Shown: piece after piece, positions 49,587 to 58,457 of the stretch | How the letters are laid out: each line of letters opens with the position of its first letter | Position numbering within the stretch: position 1 is the first letter of the stretch | NCBI GenBank assembly: GCA_963811635.1 | Contig: CAWESB010000011.1 | Span: 172,857 to 236,856 of the forward strand | Direction of reading: 5' to 3' | From: JAIBJN01 sp963811635 | Lineage (GTDB): Bacteria; Actinomycetota; Thermoleophilia; Gaiellales; Gaiellaceae | DNA: 64,000 nucleotides | The notes under the pieces: generated by a model | Databases searched by the model: none | The model's input: the letters and a program-made list of their open reading frames with translations, nothing else | Told to the model about the DNA's origin: nothing | Translations under genes and position numbers: made by a program

Positions 49587-50307
49587 AGAGGACGACGCCG
49601 GCCAGCCCGATCGCGAAGGCCGGGAGGACCTCGACCGGCTCGCCCGCGATCAGCCCGCGCCCGGCCTCGAGCAGGAAGGTGGCAGGGTTGACGGAGGCGA
49701 CCGCGTGGATCCAGCCGCTGAGGAGGTCGAGCGGCACGTAGACGGGCGCGAGGAAGAGCGTCAGGAAGACCGGCACCTGCATGAGCGGCCCGGCCTGGAG
49801 GGTGCGGAAGCGCATCGCGATCCCGCAGGCCCAAAGCACCGCGCTCACGTTCACGAGCAGCCCGAGCAGGACGAGGGCGAAGAGCTCGTCCGGGTCGCCG
49901 AGCACCTCCATCCCCGCGATGAGCGCGACAACGAGGACGATCGACGCGATCGCCGCCCAGCGGACGAGCGCGACGAGCGCGTAGCCGGCGATGATCCCCG
50001 TCCGCCGCGGCGCCGCGAGCAGGAGCCGGCGGGCGAAGCCGCTCTCGAAGTCCCGTGCGATGGCGAAGCCGTTGAAGATCCCGCCGAAGGCCGCGGACTG
50101 GAGGAAGACGAAGACGAACTGGAACGCGGTGTAGCCCGCGGCGAAGTCGAACCCGGGCACGTCGGCGACCCGCGAGAGACCACCGGCGAACGCCGTGAAG
50201 AAGAACAACGGGAAGAGCAGCGACGGGATCAGGATCGACGGGTTCGTGAAGGCGTTGTGGATGCCGCGCCAGGCGACCGCGCGGGCGACGGAGACGAAGC
50301 CGCTCAC
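49537..50307 (-). CDS. ABC-2 type exporter permease (second)
   Basis: A 256-residue membrane protein with six hydrophobic helices of the ABC-2/DrrB kind: FTNPSILIPSLLFPLFFFTAF, GIFNGFAIARDFESGFARRLLLAAPRR, and the end SVNPATFLLEAGRGLIAG typical of the family. GTG 50307 overlaps the stop of the first permease (GTGA). It works with the adjoining permease and ATPase as a drug- or lipid-type exporter. Confidence 0.9.
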   Translation of the reverse strand: MSGFVSVARAVAWRGIHNAFTNPSILIPSLLFPLFFFTAFAGGLSRVADVPGFDFAAGYTAFQFVFVFLQSAAFGGIFNGFAIARDFESGFARRLLLAAPRRTGIIAGYALVALVRWAAIASIVLVVALIAGMEVLGDPDELFALVLLGLLVNVSAVLWACGIAMRFRTLQAGPLMQVPVFLTLFLAPVYVPLDLLSGWIHAVASVNPATFLLEAGRGLIAGEPVEVLPAFAIGLAGVVLFSFWALRGLKSAESAG

Positions 50308-51080
50308 GACCGCGCCAGCCTCCCCTTGAGCGCCATGCTCGCTGCCGCGAGCGCGATCACGGCGATCCCGGCGGCGATCCCGAAGCCCAGCGCGAGCGCC
50401 TCGGCGTCCCAGCCGCTGATGATCAGGCTCCGGATCCCCTCGATCAGGTACGAGACCGGGTTGATCGTGGCGACGGTGCGGAACCAGTCGGTCTCGATCA
50501 GGTTCCGAGGCAGGTTCATCGACGAGAGGAAGAGGAAGACGAAGAAAAGCGGGAACAGCGCCTGGATCGCCTCGCCGGAACCGGTGCGGAGGGCGAGAAA
50601 GGCTCCGATCGCGCCGAACCCGAGTGCAATCAGGACGCCGAGGAAGACGATGGCGAAGACGCCGAGAATGCCGCTCTCCGGACGGACGCCCGCGACGATC
50701 CCGACCGTCAGGTAGAGGGTCGCCTGGATCAGCGCGAGCGCGATCACGCCGGCGAGCTGGCCGAGCAGGAGCGCGGCGCTTCGCATCGGGGTCAGCGCGA
50801 GCCGGTTGAGGAAGCCGGTCTGGATGTCGCGCGCGAGGTCGGTGCCGGCGTTCGTCGTCGCGAAGAGCGCACCCTGGATGAAGGTGAACGCGAGCGCGAA
50901 GTTGAGGTAGGAGTCGGTCGGAAACCCCGGGAGGCGCGCGGCGGCCTTCAATCCGCCGACGTTGACGGCGAGCAGCATCAGCGGGAAGAGGAACGAAGGG
51001 ACGACGTTGAGCGGCTGGCGGAGCGTTCGCACGACGGAGCGGCGCGCCAGGTGGCCGACCTGAAGGAGAAGCGGGCTCAC
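50304..51080 (-). CDS. ABC-2 type exporter permease (first)
   Basis: A 258-residue membrane protein homologous in layout to the following permease: NVVPSFLFPLMLLAVNVGG, NAGTDLARDIQTGFLNRLALTPMRSAALLLGQL and TINPVSYLIEGIRSLIISGW. Six hydrophobic helices are evident. GTG 51080 overlaps the ATPase stop. Two paired permeases with one ATPase suggest a heterodimeric channel. Confidence 0.9.
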   Translation of the reverse strand: MSPLLLQVGHLARRSVVRTLRQPLNVVPSFLFPLMLLAVNVGGLKAAARLPGFPTDSYLNFALAFTFIQGALFATTNAGTDLARDIQTGFLNRLALTPMRSAALLLGQLAGVIALALIQATLYLTVGIVAGVRPESGILGVFAIVFLGVLIALGFGAIGAFLALRTGSGEAIQALFPLFFVFLFLSSMNLPRNLIETDWFRTVATINPVSYLIEGIRSLIISGWDAEALALGFGIAAGIAVIALAAASMALKGRLARS

Positions 51081-52069
51081 GCCGGGACGGGCTCGGGCTC
51101 CTCGTCGATCTCCTCGTCGCCGGCTCCCTCGAGCGAGCGTCCGGTCTTGGCGAGGAAGACGTCGTCGAGCGTCGGCGCGTGCAGCTGGAGATGCTGGAGG
51201 TGAAGGCCCTCGGCGTCGAGCGCGCGCACCACGTCAGCGAGCTGCTCCTCGCCGCCGTCGAGGCGGACGGATGCGCCCTTGGGCGATCCCGGGACAGAGG
51301 CGCCGAAGCGCTCGAGCGTTCGGGAGACCGCGGCGAGTTCGGCGGGGTCGGCCGGGATCGCCTCGACGCTGGGCCGCCCGATCTCGGCCTTGAGGGCCGC
51401 CGGAGTACCGTCGGCGACGATGTGGCCGTGGTCGATGATCCCGACCCTGTCGGCAAGGACATCGGCCTCCTCCAGGTACTGCGTGGTCAGGAAGACCGTG
51501 ACGCCGTCCTCCCGCGCGAGCCGCGCCACCTCCGACCAGAGCGCGTTGCGGCTCTGCGGGTCGAGGCCGGTCGTCGGCTCGTCGAGGAAGAGGATGCTGG
51601 GCCGGTGCACGAGGGCAAGGGCGAGGTCGAGCCTGCGCTTCATCCCGCCGGAGTAGGTCTTCACCTTGCGGTCGGCAGCCTCCATGAGGCCGACCCGTTC
51701 GAGCAACTCGGCGCTCCGACGCCGACGCTCATCCTTCGCCATCCCGTGCAGCGCGGTTTGCAGGCGTAGGTGCTCGCGGCCCGTGAGAAGTGGGTCGAGC
51801 GCCGCCTCCTGTAGGGCGGCGCCGATCGCCGAGCGCACCTGCGCTCCTTCGTGGACGACGTCGAAGCCGGCGACGCGCGCCGTTCCCGCGGTGGGGGGCA
51901 GCAGCGTCGTCAGCATGTGCACCGTCGTCGACTTGCCCGCGCCGTTGGGACCGAGGAAGCCGAAGATCTCCCCTGGAGAGACGCCGAGGTCGATCCCGTC
52001 GACGGCCTTGATCCCGCCCTTGAACTCGCGGACGAGGTCGTGCGCCTGGATGCCGTGCTCGTCGCGCAT
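51077..52069 (-). CDS. ABC exporter ATPase (DrrA-like)
   Basis: A 330-residue ATPase: Walker A GPNGAGKST, signature YSGGMKRRLDLA, Walker B ILFLDEPTTGLDP and the DrrA-type C-terminal extension (LQHLQLHAPTLDDVFLAKTGRSLE). It drives the two permeases. The ATG at 52069 faces a marR gene across a 63-base region with a strong promoter and palindrome, so it is probably repressed by that MarR protein. Confidence 0.93.
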   Translation of the reverse strand: MRDEHGIQAHDLVREFKGGIKAVDGIDLGVSPGEIFGFLGPNGAGKSTTVHMLTTLLPPTAGTARVAGFDVVHEGAQVRSAIGAALQEAALDPLLTGREHLRLQTALHGMAKDERRRRSAELLERVGLMEAADRKVKTYSGGMKRRLDLALALVHRPSILFLDEPTTGLDPQSRNALWSEVARLAREDGVTVFLTTQYLEEADVLADRVGIIDHGHIVADGTPAALKAEIGRPSVEAIPADPAELAAVSRTLERFGASVPGSPKGASVRLDGGEEQLADVVRALDAEGLHLQHLQLHAPTLDDVFLAKTGRSLEGAGDEEIDEEPEPVPA

Positions 52070-52088
52070 CGGTGCGAGGCTAGCAGAA

Positions 52089-52126
52089 ACTTGATCTTGT
52101 CAAGTATTTACTCCGTCAAGTATAAT
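52089..52126 (+). promoter_or_regulatory. MarR-type operator and sigma-70-like promoter
   Basis: A palindrome ACTTGA-TCTTG-TCAAGT (52089-52105) overlaps a -35 box TTGTCA (52097-52102); 18 bases on is a perfect -10 box TATAAT (52121-52126). The marR ATG at 52133 lies about seven bases after the -10 box, where transcription should begin, so the message would be leaderless. GTCAAGTAT is repeated near 52115-52122. Confidence 0.75.
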
Positions 52127-52132
52127 GACGGC

Positions 52133-52588
52133 ATGGCAGTCGCGGCCAGACCAGCGTCCGGCGTGGCCCGGGAAGCGTGGACGCTCCTCTTCCAGCTCGC
52201 GAAGGCGAAGCACTCGCTGCTGACCGCGAACCTCGCCGAGCTCGACCTGACGAACGTCCAGGCCCACGCCCTCCACCTCCTCGAGCCCGAGCGGCCGCTG
52301 GCCATGAGCGCGCTCGCAGACGCGCTCTACTGCCACGCCTCCAACGTCACCGGGATCGTCGATCGCCTCGAGTCGCGCGGCCTCGTCGAACGGCGACCCG
52401 GAGCCGGCGACCGCCGAGTGAAGACGCTCGCGCTGACCCCGGAGGGCGCCGAGGTCCGGGCGCGCGTGGCCGAGCTCATGAGCGAGCCCCCGCAGGAGAT
52501 CGCCGCGCTTTCGGCCGCCGACCAGCGCGCGCTCCGCGACCTTCTGCGTCGCGCGCTCGCTGAGACGCCTACTACAGTCCGAGCATGA
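52133..52588 (+). CDS. MarR-family regulator 1
   Basis: A 151-residue winged-helix regulator: ALHLLEPERPLAMSALADALYCHASNVTGIVDRLESRGLVERRPGAGDRRVKTLALTPEG is the complete MarR DNA-binding core with the wing Asp-Arg-Arg. It is divergent from the ABC exporter genes and overlaps a palindrome, so autoregulation and exporter control are likely. No ribosome-binding site precedes ATG 52133, in keeping with a leaderless message. It overlaps the next marR gene as ATGA. Confidence 0.92.
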   Translation: MAVAARPASGVAREAWTLLFQLAKAKHSLLTANLAELDLTNVQAHALHLLEPERPLAMSALADALYCHASNVTGIVDRLESRGLVERRPGAGDRRVKTLALTPEGAEVRARVAELMSEPPQEIAALSAADQRALRDLLRRALAETPTTVRA

Positions 52589-53064
52589 GCACTCCCACCG
52601 TTCCGGAGACCGCGAGGCTGGAGGCCTGGGTGCGCTTCCTCCGTTCCTACGCCGCGCTGACGCGCGAGCTCTCGGCCGACCTGGTCGCCGAGCACGGCCT
52701 GACCATCAATGACTACGAGGTGCTCCTCCACCTCGCGCGCGCTCCCGAGCGGAGGATGCGCCGGGTCGACCTCGCCGAGCGCGTGATCCTCACCGCCTCG
52801 GGCATCACCCGGCTCCTCGAGGGCCTGGAGCACTCCGGGCTGGTCGAGCGCGTCCAGTGCCCGGACGACCGCCGGGTCGTCTACGCGCAGATCACGACCG
52901 CCGGGTACGAGAAGCTCCGCGTCGCCTCGCGCACCCACCTCGCCGGCATCGACGAGCTCTTCCTCGGCCGTTTCTCCGAGGAGGAACTGGTCACGCTCTC
53001 CTCGCTCCTCTCGCGCCTTCCGTCGGCCGACGACGGCGCGGTGGAGTGCACCGCCGAGGAGTAG
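52585..53064 (+). CDS. MarR-family regulator 2
   Basis: A 159-residue winged-helix regulator: LTINDYEVLLHLARAPERRMRRVDLAERVILTASGITRLLEGLEHSGLVERVQCPDDRRVVYAQITTAG. It is only distantly similar to the regulator encoded just upstream, with which it overlaps by four bases. Tandem marR genes in one operon could form separate homodimers or a heterodimer. The effector is unknown. Confidence 0.92.
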   Translation: MSTPTVPETARLEAWVRFLRSYAALTRELSADLVAEHGLTINDYEVLLHLARAPERRMRRVDLAERVILTASGITRLLEGLEHSGLVERVQCPDDRRVVYAQITTAGYEKLRVASRTHLAGIDELFLGRFSEEELVTLSSLLSRLPSADDGAVECTAEE

Positions 53065-53086
53065 CCGGGCGCCGACGGAGCGGGGT

Positions 53087-54472
53087 ATGCTCGCCGCGAT
53101 GGGCGAGACGAAGATCACCCTGCCCGAGAGCGCGATCCCGCAGCGCTGGTACAACATCCAGGCCGACATGCCGAACCGGCCACAGCCGGTTCTGCACCCC
53201 GGCACCGGCGAGCCGGTCGGCCCCGAGGACCTCGCCCCGCTCTTCCCGATGGATTTGATCCTCCAGGAGGTCTCGGGCGACGCCGAGATCCCGATTCCGG
53301 ACGCCGTCAGGGACGTCTACCGCCTCTGGCGCCCGACGCCTGTCTACCGCGCGCACCGCCTGGAGGCGGCGCTCGGCACCCGCTCCCGCATCTTCTACAA
53401 GTACGAGGGCGTCAGCCCGGCGGGGAGCCACAAGCCGAACACCGCGGTCGCCCAGGCCTACTACGTGAAGGAGTCCGGGCGAACCCGGATCGCGACCGAG
53501 ACCGGCGCCGGCCAGTGGGGCAGCGCCGTCGCGCTCGCCGCCCAGCTCTTCGGGCTCGAGTGCAAGGTCTACATGGTCAAGGTCTCGTACGACCAGAAGC
53601 CGTACCGGCGCTCGATGATGGAGACCTGGGGCGCGAGCGTCGTCGCCAGCCCCTCCGAGGACACCAACTCGGGCCGCGCGATCCTCGAGGGCGACCCAGA
53701 CTCGCCCGGGAGCCTTGGCATCGCCATCTCGGAGGCCGTCGAGGACGCCGCCCAGCGCGAGGACACGGCGTACTCGCTCGGGAGCGTCCTCAACCACGTC
53801 CTCATGCACCAGACTGTCATCGGCGAGGAAGCGCTGGCGCAGATGGAGCAGGCGGGTGTCTTCCCCGACCTGGTCGCCGGCTGCGTCGGCGGCGGCTCGA
53901 ACTTCGCGGGCCTCGCCTTCCCGTTCCTACGCGAGAAGATCGGCGGCCGCGACATCGAGGTGCTCGCCTGCGAGCCCGCCGCGTGCCCGACGCTCACGCG
54001 CGGACCGTTCGCCTACGACTTCGGCGACACGGGCCAGCTCACGCCGTTGGTCCCCATGCACACCCTCGGCCACGACTTCGTGCCGCCCGGGATCCACGCG
54101 GGAGGCCTTCGCTACCACGGCATGGCGCCGCTCGTCTCGCAGCTCGTGCTCGACGGCCTCGTTCGCGCGGAGGCATACGGCCAGACCGACGTCTTCGCCT
54201 CGGCAGTGCGCTTCGCGCGGACCGAGGGGATCATCCCGGCGCCGGAGTCGGCGCACGCCGTCCACGGCGTTGCCCAGGCCGCGGCGCAAGCAGACGAGGA
54301 GGGCCGCGAGCGGACGATCCTCTTCAACCTCTCCGGGCACGGGCACTTCGACCTCGGCGCCTACGACGCCTACCTCGGCGGCCGGCTCGAGGACTTCGAG
54401 CTGCCCGAGGACGAGATCGCCAGAGCGCTCGCGGCGATCGAGCCGCTGCCGAAGCCGGCCGGCATCTCCTAG
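53087..54472 (+). CDS. TrpB2-type tryptophan synthase beta-like PLP enzyme
   Basis: A 461-residue protein of the TrpB2 group: IPQRWYNIQADMPNRPQPVLHP near the start, the Schiff-base Lys in SPAGSHKPNTAVAQAYY, ETGAGQWGSAVALAA and the phosphate loop GCVGGGSNFAG. TrpB2 enzymes condense indole with serine or phosphoserine, often without a TrpA partner; no trpA is seen here. ATG 53087 has GGAG seven bases upstream; ATG 53099 (MGETK) is the alternative. Confidence 0.92.
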   Translation: MLAAMGETKITLPESAIPQRWYNIQADMPNRPQPVLHPGTGEPVGPEDLAPLFPMDLILQEVSGDAEIPIPDAVRDVYRLWRPTPVYRAHRLEAALGTRSRIFYKYEGVSPAGSHKPNTAVAQAYYVKESGRTRIATETGAGQWGSAVALAAQLFGLECKVYMVKVSYDQKPYRRSMMETWGASVVASPSEDTNSGRAILEGDPDSPGSLGIAISEAVEDAAQREDTAYSLGSVLNHVLMHQTVIGEEALAQMEQAGVFPDLVAGCVGGGSNFAGLAFPFLREKIGGRDIEVLACEPAACPTLTRGPFAYDFGDTGQLTPLVPMHTLGHDFVPPGIHAGGLRYHGMAPLVSQLVLDGLVRAEAYGQTDVFASAVRFARTEGIIPAPESAHAVHGVAQAAAQADEEGRERTILFNLSGHGHFDLGAYDAYLGGRLEDFELPEDEIARALAAIEPLPKPAGIS

Positions 54473-54520
54473 CCCCCGGCCGGATCGTCTGGGAGAATTC
54501 GACTTGCGGCAAGTGCCGCG

Positions 54521-56494
54521 ATGTCGATGTACCGCCGACTCCACCATGGGGCGGAGCTCTCCGGCTCGCGCGTCCAGACTGCCTTTTGGTTCGCGCTGAT
54601 CGCGGCTGCCTACTACGGCGCCGCGAAACTCGGCATGAGCCTGTCCGTGTCCCACGGCGTCATCACGCCGGTCTGGGCGCCGTCAGGCATCGCGCTCGCC
54701 GCGCTGCTCGTCCTGGGCGTCCGCTTCTGGCCGGCCGTGGCCGTCGGAGCGTTCACCGCGAACGCGACGAGCGCAGCGTCGGTCGCCGTCGCCGCCGGCA
54801 TCTCGGTCGGGAACACGCTCGCCGCGGTCGTGGGCGCGCTGCTCGTCACCCGGATCGGCTTCACGCCTGCGCTCGACCGGGTGCGTTCCGTGCTCGCGCT
54901 GGTCATCGGCGCGCTCGTCAGCACGGCGATCAGCGCCACGAACGGGGTGACCGTGCTGACGCTTGCCGACACGAGGGAGGACTCGTTCGGCACCGCCTGG
55001 GTGCTGTGGTGGTTCGGCGACGTCGTCGGGATCTTGGTCGTCGCCCCGCTCCTCCTCGTCCTCTACGACGTCTCGACACGCGTCCGGCCGTCGCGGGCCC
55101 AGCTCATCGAAGGCGCTGCCCTCCTCGCCGCGCTCAGCGCGATGAGCGCCGTCGTGTTCCTCGGCGGAGCCTGGCGCTACCCATACCTGATCCTGCCGTT
55201 CCTGCTCTGGGCAGCCCTGCGCTTCCGGCAGGTGGGAGCTGCCGTCTCGTCGTTTGTCGTCGGCGCAATCGGCACCTGGGCGGCGGTGGACGGCTCGTTG
55301 CCCCTCGGCGGCGAAACGGCAACCGAACGCGTTCAGGTCGCCCAGGCGGGGTTCGCAGTCGTGGTCGTCAGTCTGCTCGTGGTCGGCGCGACGCTCGCCG
55401 AGCGCGAGGCGGCGACGGAGAGCCTGGCGCTGACGGCGGCCCGCCTCGGAGAGGCCCAGTCGCTCGCCCACATTGGTAGCTGGGAGTGGGACATCGGCCG
55501 CGACCTGGTGACCTGGTCGGACGAGCTCTATCGCATCTTCAGGCTCCAGCGCGGCGACCAGACCCTCACCTACGACACCTACCTGCACCTCGTCCACCCG
55601 GACGACCGCGAGTTCACGGCCGAGATCGTGGGGCGAGCACTGCAGACGGGCGACCCCTTCGCCTTCGAGCACCGCGTGCTGCGGTCGGACGGCGAGGAGC
55701 GCATCGTGCTCGGCCGCGGCCACGTCGTCCGGCAGGAAGGCCGCGCGGCGACGATGGTCGGCACCGCGCAGGACGTGACCGAGCAGCGGCAGGTCGAGAA
55801 GTTGCGCGAGGACATCCTCTCCGCCGTCTCGCACGAGCTGCGCACACCGCTGACGTCGATCCTGGGCTTCGCCCTGACGCTGGAGAAGCACCGCGAGACC
55901 CTCACGCCGGAAACCATGGACGAGACGGTCAGGGCCTTGGTCGACGCGGCGCGGCGCCTCGAGCGGCTGCTCTCCGACCTGCTCGACGTCGAACGGCTCC
56001 GGCGGGGACTCGTCGTCCTGGCCCGCGAGCGGATCGACGTCGGCGAGCTCGTCGAGCGCGTCGTGGCCGACTACCCAATGGACGGACGGGAGCTCCACAT
56101 CGACGTCCATCCGATCATCGCCGAAGTGGATCGCACCAAGATCGAGCGGATCGTCGAGAACCTCGTCGGCAACGCGGTCAAGCACACCCCGGAGGGAAGC
56201 TCGATCGACGTACGCCTCGAGACGCGGGGCCGCGACCTGCTTCTCGTCGTCGGCGACCATGGGCCCGGCATCCCGGACGAGTACAAGGAGGTCATCTTCG
56301 AGACTTTCAACCGGGGCCCAAGCATCCTCTCGCTCACCCCAGGCGCGGGAATCGGCCTCGCCCTCGTCGCCCGGTTCGCCGCGGTCCATGGCGGCCGAAG
56401 CTGGGTCGAGGACACGCCCGGCGGCGGGGCGTCCTTCCACGTGCTCCTGCCTGACTGCGTCCGCGACGCACCGCGGGCCGCGGTCGTCTCCTAG
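54521..56494 (+). CDS. MASE1-PAS sensor histidine kinase (orphan)
   Basis: A 657-residue membrane kinase. Residues 19-300 are a MASE1 sensor with about eight helices (AYYGAAKLGMSLSVSHGVITPVWAPSGIALA is characteristic). A PAS/PAC unit follows (~310-425: HIGSWEWDIGRDLVTWSDELYRIF ... GTAQDVTEQRQ), then HisKA with the phospho-acceptor His ~438 in SAVSHELRTPLTSILGF, and a HATPase domain (NLVGNAVKHTPEG, DHGPGIPD, GAGIGLALV). No response regulator gene is adjacent, so its partner is unknown. A small palindrome ACTTG-CGG-CAAGT lies 15 bases before the start. Confidence 0.93.
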   Translation: MSMYRRLHHGAELSGSRVQTAFWFALIAAAYYGAAKLGMSLSVSHGVITPVWAPSGIALAALLVLGVRFWPAVAVGAFTANATSAASVAVAAGISVGNTLAAVVGALLVTRIGFTPALDRVRSVLALVIGALVSTAISATNGVTVLTLADTREDSFGTAWVLWWFGDVVGILVVAPLLLVLYDVSTRVRPSRAQLIEGAALLAALSAMSAVVFLGGAWRYPYLILPFLLWAALRFRQVGAAVSSFVVGAIGTWAAVDGSLPLGGETATERVQVAQAGFAVVVVSLLVVGATLAEREAATESLALTAARLGEAQSLAHIGSWEWDIGRDLVTWSDELYRIFRLQRGDQTLTYDTYLHLVHPDDREFTAEIVGRALQTGDPFAFEHRVLRSDGEERIVLGRGHVVRQEGRAATMVGTAQDVTEQRQVEKLREDILSAVSHELRTPLTSILGFALTLEKHRETLTPETMDETVRALVDAARRLERLLSDLLDVERLRRGLVVLARERIDVGELVERVVADYPMDGRELHIDVHPIIAEVDRTKIERIVENLVGNAVKHTPEGSSIDVRLETRGRDLLLVVGDHGPGIPDEYKEVIFETFNRGPSILSLTPGAGIGLALVARFAAVHGGRSWVEDTPGGGASFHVLLPDCVRDAPRAAVVS

Positions 56495-57909
56495 TCGCGC
56501 AGCAGCGGCTCGAAGAGCTGAGGCCGCACGGTGCGCAGGAGCGTCGCCGCCTGCTCCTCGCCGATGTCGAGCGCGCGGCGGGAGCCCGCACCCTGCCCGA
56601 GGTGCACCCGGACCGTGGCGACCCCGGCGCGCCGCTGGCCGGGCGAGGCGACCACCTCGAAGGAGACGGCGGCGTCCGGGTCGAGCTCCGACCAGCGCCG
56701 GTGGAGGCTTCCCGCCCGAAGGAGGAGCCGGCGTCCGTCGTAGGCGTGGCCGAGCTGGCGATAGCGGTCGAGGGCGAGCGGGATCGCCAGGGCAGTCGCG
56801 ACCAGGCTGAGCGCCGCTGCCCACCAGATGCCGAAGGCAAGGGTGAGAGCAAGCGCCAGGAGCGGGAGCGGGAGCGTGCGTACGAGCCGCCTGGACCTCG
56901 CCGCGCGCGGATGGCTTCGGAGCGGAGTCGAAGGCGCCGGCGCCCCCGCGTCCACGCCGGCGAGCAGCCTGGGGACGTCTCCGATCCGGGCGACAGGCGC
57001 AAGCGTGGTCCCTCCGCCCCGCGCACGGAGCCCGGCGGCGATCGCCGAGACCGAGACGAGCCGGAACGGGCGGCGGAGCACCGTGTCGCGGACGTCGACG
57101 CCCCGGATCCGGTCGCGGTCGAGGTGGACGACGCGCCGGGTGAGCAGCCCGCGCGAGGCCGCGAAGCGCTCACCCTCGTCCCGCAGCGTGAACGCCCAGT
57201 CGACGAGGAGAGACCCGGCCGCCGCGGCCGCGATCACGACGGCGACCACGGCCAGCCCGATGAGCGTGAGCCCGAGGACGTCGGTCGGGACCCGGTCGGC
57301 TGCGGCCTCGCCGACGCGCTCCACGAAGCCGCCGGGAACGTCGTCGGCGACGTTCAGAACCACGCCGATCACCGCCGCCGGCGCCAGGAGGTAGCTCAGG
57401 CTCGTGACCCCGCCCAGCACGAGCAGGCCCGGCGTCGCCCGGTAGAGGGCAGGCGGCTTCGCGGGCTCGCCCTCCTGCGCACGGGCTCGGCCGAGGAGCG
57501 CCTCGCGGAGTTCCTCGGCCTGCGCGCGCGAGATGGCGGCGAGCGACAGCTCGGCCTTCGAGTCGCCCCCGGCGGCGGCCTCGACGTCCACCTTGACCAG
57601 CCCGAAGAGCCGGTGGACGAACGGCTCCGTGACATCGATCCCGCGCACGCGCTCGAGCGGGATCGTCCGCACCGAGCGGCTGAACACGCCCGAGTGCAGC
57701 TCGAGCCGTCCGCCGCTGACGACGTAGCGGAACCGCCACCAGGAGAGGACGGCCAGCGGGACGCCGACGAACAGCACGACGAGGACGATGGGCACGATCA
57801 CCTTCGTCCCCGCCGAGACGAGCAGGGCGACGACCGGGATGAGGCTCGCCCCGATGAAGCGCCGCGCGTAGACGAGCACGGCAACCGGGTGGAGCCGCCC
57901 TTCGACCAC
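56491..57909 (-). CDS. Membrane protein with bPH2 (YdbT-type) domains
   Basis: A 472-residue protein. Pairs of hydrophobic helices alternate with PH-like domains: LIPVVALLVSAGTKVIVPIVLVVLFVG, then FRYVVSGGRLELHSGVFSRSVRTIPLERVRGIDV, repeated as FTLRDEGERFAASRGLLTRRVVHLDRDRIRGVDV and again near the C-terminus. The repeated P/D-x-x-R-I/V-RGIDV edge is the bPH2 hallmark. Function of these proteins is unclear. GTG 57909 is preceded by the stop of the upstream gene by eight bases. It overlaps the kinase stop convergently. Confidence 0.82.
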   Translation of the reverse strand: MVEGRLHPVAVLVYARRFIGASLIPVVALLVSAGTKVIVPIVLVVLFVGVPLAVLSWWRFRYVVSGGRLELHSGVFSRSVRTIPLERVRGIDVTEPFVHRLFGLVKVDVEAAAGGDSKAELSLAAISRAQAEELREALLGRARAQEGEPAKPPALYRATPGLLVLGGVTSLSYLLAPAAVIGVVLNVADDVPGGFVERVGEAAADRVPTDVLGLTLIGLAVVAVVIAAAAAGSLLVDWAFTLRDEGERFAASRGLLTRRVVHLDRDRIRGVDVRDTVLRRPFRLVSVSAIAAGLRARGGGTTLAPVARIGDVPRLLAGVDAGAPAPSTPLRSHPRAARSRRLVRTLPLPLLALALTLAFGIWWAAALSLVATALAIPLALDRYRQLGHAYDGRRLLLRAGSLHRRWSELDPDAAVSFEVVASPGQRRAGVATVRVHLGQGAGSRRALDIGEEQAATLLRTVRPQLFEPLLRD

Positions 57910-57917
57910 GACCGCGC

Positions 57918-58409
57918 TCAGGTTCCCTCCTCGATCCCGGCCCGGCGGGCGAGCTCCGAGACGAGCGCGTCGGCCACGTCCGGCGTCAGGCCGGGGATGG
58001 AGGTGCTGCCGGCCGCCGACGCCGTCTGCACCTCGACCGAGACGAGGCCCAGCCAGCGCATCAGCGGGCCCGCGGTCGTGTCGACCGTCTGCACGCGCGC
58101 GTGCGGGACGACCTGGTGTTGCCGCCACAGCCAGCCCTTCGCCACGTAGAGGCCGAGCTCCATGACCTCGTAGCGGAAGTTGCGGTAGTCGAGCCCCGCG
58201 CTCAGGACCGCGAGCACCGCCAGCACGACGACGACGAGCCCGCCGATGCCCCCGACGAGCCACGCGACGAGCGTCGCGTCCAGCACGGCGGCGACGACTG
58301 CGCCGGCGATCACAAGCACGGCGACGAAGCAGACCGCGAGCACCCCTTGCACCAGCCAGTAGGTCCGCACGCGCGGGTCGAGCGCCACTGCCGGCTCGCG
58401 CAGGATCAC
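57918..58409 (-). CDS. bPH2 (YdbS-type) membrane protein
   Basis: A 163-residue protein: two adjacent helices (YWLVQGVLAVCFVAVLVIAGAVVAAVL; LVGGIGGLVVVVLAVLAVLSAGL) and one bPH2 domain (FRYEVMELGLYVAKGWLWRQHQVVPHARVQTVDTTAG). Together with the larger gene downstream it forms the ydbS-ydbT-type pair found in many Gram-positive genomes. GTG 58409 is chosen to start just before LREPAVALDPRVRTYW; the frame upstream is antisense to the SRPBCC gene. Confidence 0.85.
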   Translation of the reverse strand: MILREPAVALDPRVRTYWLVQGVLAVCFVAVLVIAGAVVAAVLDATLVAWLVGGIGGLVVVVLAVLAVLSAGLDYRNFRYEVMELGLYVAKGWLWRQHQVVPHARVQTVDTTAGPLMRWLGLVSVEVQTASAAGSTSIPGLTPDVADALVSELARRAGIEEGT

Positions 58410-58457
58410 GAGAGCACGATGCCAGACGGCCGCAGCGAGGGGTGGCACACTGCCGCC

